Shown here piece by piece: positions 59,511-64,000 of a DNA stretch of 64,000 nt. The stretch is from Streptomyces sp. NBC_00249 (GTDB lineage: Bacteria > Actinomycetota > Actinomycetes > Streptomycetales > Streptomycetaceae), in contig NZ_JAPEMV010000009.1 in assembly GCF_026342355.1 (NCBI RefSeq), positions 353,722 to 417,721 of the forward strand, read 5' to 3'. The notes below the pieces were generated by a model that saw nothing but the letters and a program-made list of their open reading frames with translations, had not been told where the DNA came from and did not search any database. The translations under genes and the position numbers were made by a program. The first letter of the stretch is position 1. The number at the start of each line of letters is the position of its first letter.

Positions 59511-61037
59511 ATGCCCAACGCCAGACATACGGAACCCACGGCGCGAGCCGGCGGCATCCCCGACGGACTCCTGGTCGGCGGCCTGGCCTTCCTCCTCGGC
59601 CTCGCCGTCCTGGTCTGGTCGGCCACCGGCCTGGCCGCCCTCTTCACCAAGGGCGCCTGGCCGTCCACGGTCACCTTCACCCGCACCCCGGAAGCGGTCC
59701 GCGCCCTGATAGCGCAACCGCACGACCTCGCGGCGGCCTGGCCCGACACCGACCCGGCCGCCCTGTCGGGATGGGGCCTGTTCTGGGGCCTGTTCATCAG
59801 CCAGCTCCTCATACTGCTGGTCCTGACGATCTTCACCCTCGGCGTCATCGCCCGCACCAAGGCCCGCCGCGCCCTGGCCAGAACGCAGCCCGCCCCCGCC
59901 GAGCCCCGGCCCCACGAGCCCCCGCACGCGGAGCCGACCCGCACGGCCCCCGTCCCGGCCCCTTCGCCGTCCCCGGAGCCCGCACCGGCGGCCACCACCC
60001 CGGTACACGCCACCTCGGTACCCGCCCCGGCAACGCCGGCCCACCGCCCCCCGGTGGACGAGGCCTACCGCTACGGCTTCGGCTACGCCCCGGCCGCCCC
60101 CACCCCGGCGGCAGCCACCACCCCGCCCCCCGGCCTCGCCTACGGCAGCCCGGCCGAACGCCACCACCTCGCCGCCCAGGCCATCGCGGCGGCCGAGGGC
60201 GCCGTCCTCGTCGTCACCTCCTCCCCCGCGCTCTGGTCGGACACCAAGGACGCCCGCGCCAAACTCGGCCCGGTCCTCCTCTACGACCCCTCGCACCTGT
60301 GCGACACCCCGGCCCGGATGCACTGGAACCCCGCCGACGGCTGCGCCGACCGCGACACCGCCGCCGCCCGCGCGCTCGCCCTGCTGGCCCCCGTACGCCC
60401 CCAGGCCCGCCTGGACAGCGCACTCGCGGACACCGCGGAAACCCTCCTGCGCAGCTGGCTCCAGGCCGCCGCCCTCGACGGCCTCCCCTTCAAACAGCTC
60501 ACCCGCTGGGCCCAGGGCAACGGCTCCCAGGACCCCGTCCGCGTCCTGCGCACCCACCCCCGGGCGGCCCCCGGCGCGGCCGGCGAACTCGAGAGCGCCC
60601 TCACCGCGCACCCCGAACGCCGCGAACAGGCCCAGCACCTGACGGCCCGTGCCCTGTCCTGCCTGACCTCGATCCACATCCGCGAGGCCTGCAACCCGAA
60701 CCGAACGGACGCGCTCACCCTGGCATCGTTCGCCGGCGAAGGGGGCACCCTCTACGTAGTGGGTGAGCCCCTGGAGGACCCCCGCACCCGCCCGGGCGCG
60801 ATGCCGCTGCTCACCGCACTCGCCTCGCACGTGGTCGAGCACGGCCGCCGCATGGCCGCACGGTCATCCCACGGTCGGCTCGACCCACCACTGACCCTGG
60901 TGCTGGACGACGTCGCGGCCGTGGCCCCCGTCCCCCAGCTCCCGGACCTCCTCCAGGACGGCACGCTCCCCCTGCTCGCCCTCTGCCGCAGCCGCGAACA
61001 GGCCCGCTCCCGCTGGCCGCAGGCCACCTTCTCCTAG
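59511..61037 (+). CDS. VirD4/TraG-like coupling-protein homologue without Walker A
   Basis: 508 residues, ATG 59511, two bases after the ATPase stop. Two transmembrane helices (about 19-45 and 85-110), a long Pro/Ala-rich linker (125-195), then a TraG-type domain (VLVVTSSPALWSDTKDARAK, GPVLLYDPSHLCD) and Walker B-like LTLVLDDVAAVAPVPQLP. No GxxGxGK(S/T) is found before the first conserved strand, and the protein stops about 40 residues after the Walker B region, shorter than TraG. Probably a degenerate coupling protein. Stop overlaps the convergent GNAT stop. Confidence 0.75.
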   Translation: MPNARHTEPTARAGGIPDGLLVGGLAFLLGLAVLVWSATGLAALFTKGAWPSTVTFTRTPEAVRALIAQPHDLAAAWPDTDPAALSGWGLFWGLFISQLLILLVLTIFTLGVIARTKARRALARTQPAPAEPRPHEPPHAEPTRTAPVPAPSPSPEPAPAATTPVHATSVPAPATPAHRPPVDEAYRYGFGYAPAAPTPAAATTPPPGLAYGSPAERHHLAAQAIAAAEGAVLVVTSSPALWSDTKDARAKLGPVLLYDPSHLCDTPARMHWNPADGCADRDTAAARALALLAPVRPQARLDSALADTAETLLRSWLQAAALDGLPFKQLTRWAQGNGSQDPVRVLRTHPRAAPGAAGELESALTAHPERREQAQHLTARALSCLTSIHIREACNPNRTDALTLASFAGEGGTLYVVGEPLEDPRTRPGAMPLLTALASHVVEHGRRMAARSSHGRLDPPLTLVLDDVAAVAPVPQLPDLLQDGTLPLLALCRSREQARSRWPQATFS

Positions 61038-61594
61038 GCCGTGCCGCCCGGCCGCCCGAGCACGTACTCGTGCTCCGAGGCCCCCGACTCCAGCTTCAGC
61101 ACCGTCCCGCTCGCCACGAACCCGAACCGCCGGTAGAAGGCGGCCGCACGCGCGTTGTCCTCGTGCACGAAGAGCCGTACGCGTTCCAGCGCCGGCCCCT
61201 CCAGTGCCCACACCCACTCCACCGCGGCCGCGAACAGCGCCTCGGCCAGCCCGGTCCCCCGCCGGCCCTCCCGGACGAACACCCCGACCAGGTGCCCCTG
61301 CCCCTGCTCGACGGGGTTCCCGAAGAAGTCGCTCGTCCCGCCTTCCTCGACGAGCACGGTCACCGACCCGTCCCACTCCCCGTCGGGCCCCTCGGCGACG
61401 AACTGCCGCGCCCTTCGCCCGGAGGCCGCCCCCGCGGCCCGCTCCTGCCAGAACCCGTCACTCCGCGCCTCGGCCTGGTCGAGGGTCTCCAGGAACGCCA
61501 CGGGCGCCGCCGGATCCCTCAGGGCGTCGATCCGCAGCCCCTTGACCCGCTCCCACTCCACGGCCCGCACCGCCCGCACCACGTACTGATCCAT
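61034..61594 (-). CDS. GNAT-family N-acetyltransferase
   Basis: 186 residues from ATG 61594. Acetyl-CoA loop VFVREGRRGTGLAEALF and the end motif HEDNARAAAFYRRFGFV are clear. Substrate unknown. Its stop codon overlaps that of the T4SS-like operon on the other strand (CTAG). Confidence 0.9.
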   Translation of the reverse strand: MDQYVVRAVRAVEWERVKGLRIDALRDPAAPVAFLETLDQAEARSDGFWQERAAGAASGRRARQFVAEGPDGEWDGSVTVLVEEGGTSDFFGNPVEQGQGHLVGVFVREGRRGTGLAEALFAAAVEWVWALEGPALERVRLFVHEDNARAAAFYRRFGFVASGTVLKLESGASEHEYVLGRPGGTA

Positions 61595-61635
61595 GACCCA
61601 GCCCCCTCCGACAACACTTGAGGCACCATGCAACC

Positions 61636-62466
61636 ATGCAACCCCAGCTCAGGGCTGTCGCCCACGTCACGGCCCGTTCCTCCGGTCCGCCCCTGGACCC
61701 GGCGCTCACAGTCACGCTCAACTTCCACCCGGACCGCGTGACGGACGGCCGCCCGATCCTCACCGCCCTCGCGGAGGACGGCGTGTACCGCTCCCAGTTC
61801 GTCACCGGAACCAGCAACGGCGGTCTCACGGCCCACCCCGGCGGAGCGCGCTGGCAGTGGGAGAGCCGGATCTTCGGCGGCGCCTACGACGACTCCCCCG
61901 CCGCGGCCCGCCCCGTCTACGGCGCCCTCAACCACCGCCAGAACCCGGCCGGCGCGGCCCCCCGCTTCGGCTCGGCGCACTTCCGCCTCGCCCCGACGGC
62001 CCTCCCCCGGACCACGTTCTGCTACCCGGACAGCTACCTGGAACCCGAGTCCTTCGGGGTCGCCGCCCGCATGCCCCTGATCGCCCTGGCCGAGGCCGAC
62101 GACCAGGACGCCCTGGACGACTACATCGAGGCCCAGGTCCACAGCCCGGTCGAACTGGACCGCGACATCGAGGCCCTCGTCCTGGACCCCAGTTACCGCG
62201 GCACCGACATCGAAGCGGCCGCGGCGAAACTCCCCTGCCCGACGGAATGGCACCCGGGCTTCCACCTCACGACCACCGAACTCCGCCGCCACCCCGGCTA
62301 CCGCGGCCAGGAATTCGTCGACCTGGGCACGGCCATCGCCGAAGCCGGCATCCTCACCCCGCACATCCTCGGCAAGGCCGCCCGCACGGGCCGCTACGAC
62401 GAACAGGCCCTCAAACGCGTCTGGCACTACCTGGCCCGCTTCGGCACCCAACAAAAAGCCCCGTAA
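61636..62466 (+). CDS. DUF3626 family protein
   Basis: 276 residues from ATG 61636; a TTG at 61618 in frame is the alternative. Conserved stretches are DGVYRSQFVTGTSNGGLTAH, RPVYGALNHRQNPAGAAPRF and the acidic C-terminal region. I recognise the DUF3626 family; function unknown. No transmembrane helix or signal. It is the last gene before the rRNA operon. Confidence 0.82.
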   Translation: MQPQLRAVAHVTARSSGPPLDPALTVTLNFHPDRVTDGRPILTALAEDGVYRSQFVTGTSNGGLTAHPGGARWQWESRIFGGAYDDSPAAARPVYGALNHRQNPAGAAPRFGSAHFRLAPTALPRTTFCYPDSYLEPESFGVAARMPLIALAEADDQDALDDYIEAQVHSPVELDRDIEALVLDPSYRGTDIEAAAAKLPCPTEWHPGFHLTTTELRRHPGYRGQEFVDLGTAIAEAGILTPHILGKAARTGRYDEQALKRVWHYLARFGTQQKAP

Positions 62467-62486
62467 AAAAGACCCGTAAACGCAGA

Positions 62487-62520
62487 AAAGCCCCGCACCA
62501 GTTTCCTGGTGCGGGGCTTT
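62487..62520. terminator. Perfect 15-bp bidirectional terminator between DUF3626 and the rRNA operon
   Basis: AAAGCCCCGCACCAG at 62487-62501, loop TTTC, complement at 62506-62520. Flanking A-rich and T-rich ends allow it to stop both the DUF3626 transcript (plus) and the rRNA operon (minus). Confidence 0.9.
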
Positions 62521-62532
62521 CCCACAATGATT

Positions 62533-62652
62533 GTTCGGCGGCGTCCTACTCTCCCACAGGGTCCCCCCTGCAGTACCATCGGCGCTGAAAGGCTTAGCTT
62601 CCGGGTTCGGAATGTAAACCGGGCGTTTCCCTAACGCTATGACCACCGAAAC
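62533..62652 (-). rRNA. rrf: 5S ribosomal RNA
   Basis: About 120 nt, read on the minus strand from GTTTCGGTGGTCATAGCGTT to the end CGCCGCCGAAC. It matches the streptomycete 5S sequence as I know it, with one apparent extra T in CCCGGTTTACATT. The ends pair with each other (helix I). Confidence 0.95.
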
Positions 62653-62726
62653 ACTATGAAGTTAACCAACCGGGCATGGACACGGTTCGTTACTTCAGAA
62701 CTAACACAGTGGACGCGAGCAACTGA

Positions 62727-64000
<1,274 letters not shown>

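Noticed and set aside
53280..61037. Integrative conjugative element carrying the T4SS-like genes
   Set aside because: No integrase, relaxase, replication gene, tRNA att site or flanking direct repeat was seen, and base composition matches the surroundings.
62653..62726. tRNA in the 23S-5S spacer
   Set aside because: The spacer is 74 bp and shows no cloverleaf or CCA-end pattern.

Overview
The window is a very GC-rich actinobacterial chromosome segment, almost certainly from a Streptomyces. The evidence is mycothiol genes (mshA, mshD), a GlnR-type nitrogen regulator, the nickel-responsive Fur-family regulator Nur, the WhiG anti-sigma factor RsiG, GTG/TTG starts, GTGA-type gene overlaps and the gene content in general. 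It reads as conserved chromosome core, with a few lineage-variable intergenic patches rich in a dispersed repeat. No phage, IS, CRISPR or tRNA was found.

Layout: (1) 1-8.9 kb: mshA (cut by the window start), a methyltransferase, a secreted NlpC/P60 peptidase, a receiver-SpoIIE phosphatase, a DUF2516 / HBHA-like / XRE-regulator trio with the same order as the mycobacterial hbhA locus, a VOC protein, and an ECF41-like sigma factor overlapping a HemK-like methyltransferase. (2) 9-13.9 kb: Eis-type acetyltransferase, rsiG, dtd, ygfZ, nur, a nitrobindin-like FABP gene, and a 33-residue membrane protein. (3) 14-16.5 kb: three related membrane-anchored proteins in one translationally coupled operon. 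(4) 16.6-21.3 kb: DUF3099, DUF1416, a rhodanese preceded by a cysteine-containing leader peptide, DUF2993, a repeat-rich membrane protein and a MoaD-like protein. (5) 21.5-29.8 kb: glnR behind a tiny coupled ORF, a LacI regulator, an HtrA-type protease with a two-component system, a PI-PLC-like protein, and a TetR/hydrolase pair. (6) 29.8-43.7 kb: a phosphate island: secreted 5'-nucleotidase, (mshD), ppk-CHAD, pstSCAB behind a clear PHO box, and pit with its DUF47 partner. (7) 43.8-53.6 kb: csoR, a lipoprotein, small proteins, a PAP2 phosphatase, a two-domain peptidoglycan hydrolase, thioesterase, LysE exporter, a Cys-rich pentapeptide-repeat protein, a YunG/hydrolase fusion and a GNAT protein. 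(8) 53.9-61.0 kb: a six-gene chromosomal type-IV-secretion-like operon. (9) 61.0-64 kb: GNAT, DUF3626, then the 3' end of an rRNA operon (5S and partial 23S) on the minus strand.

How the parts work together: the phosphate island covers release (5'-nucleotidase), high-affinity uptake (Pst), low-affinity uptake (Pit/DUF47) and storage (Ppk, CHAD). mshA and mshD are the first and last steps of mycothiol synthesis. The rhodanese, DUF1416, MoaD-like protein and leader peptide form a sulfur-related neighbourhood. The most unusual system is the type-IV-secretion-like operon. It has VirB2-, VirB8-, VirB6-, VirB3/B4- and VirD4-like parts but no relaxase, a VirB4 ATPase that looks split over two genes, and a coupling-protein homologue without a recognisable Walker A motif. 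It could be a resident cell-envelope machine rather than a conjugation element.
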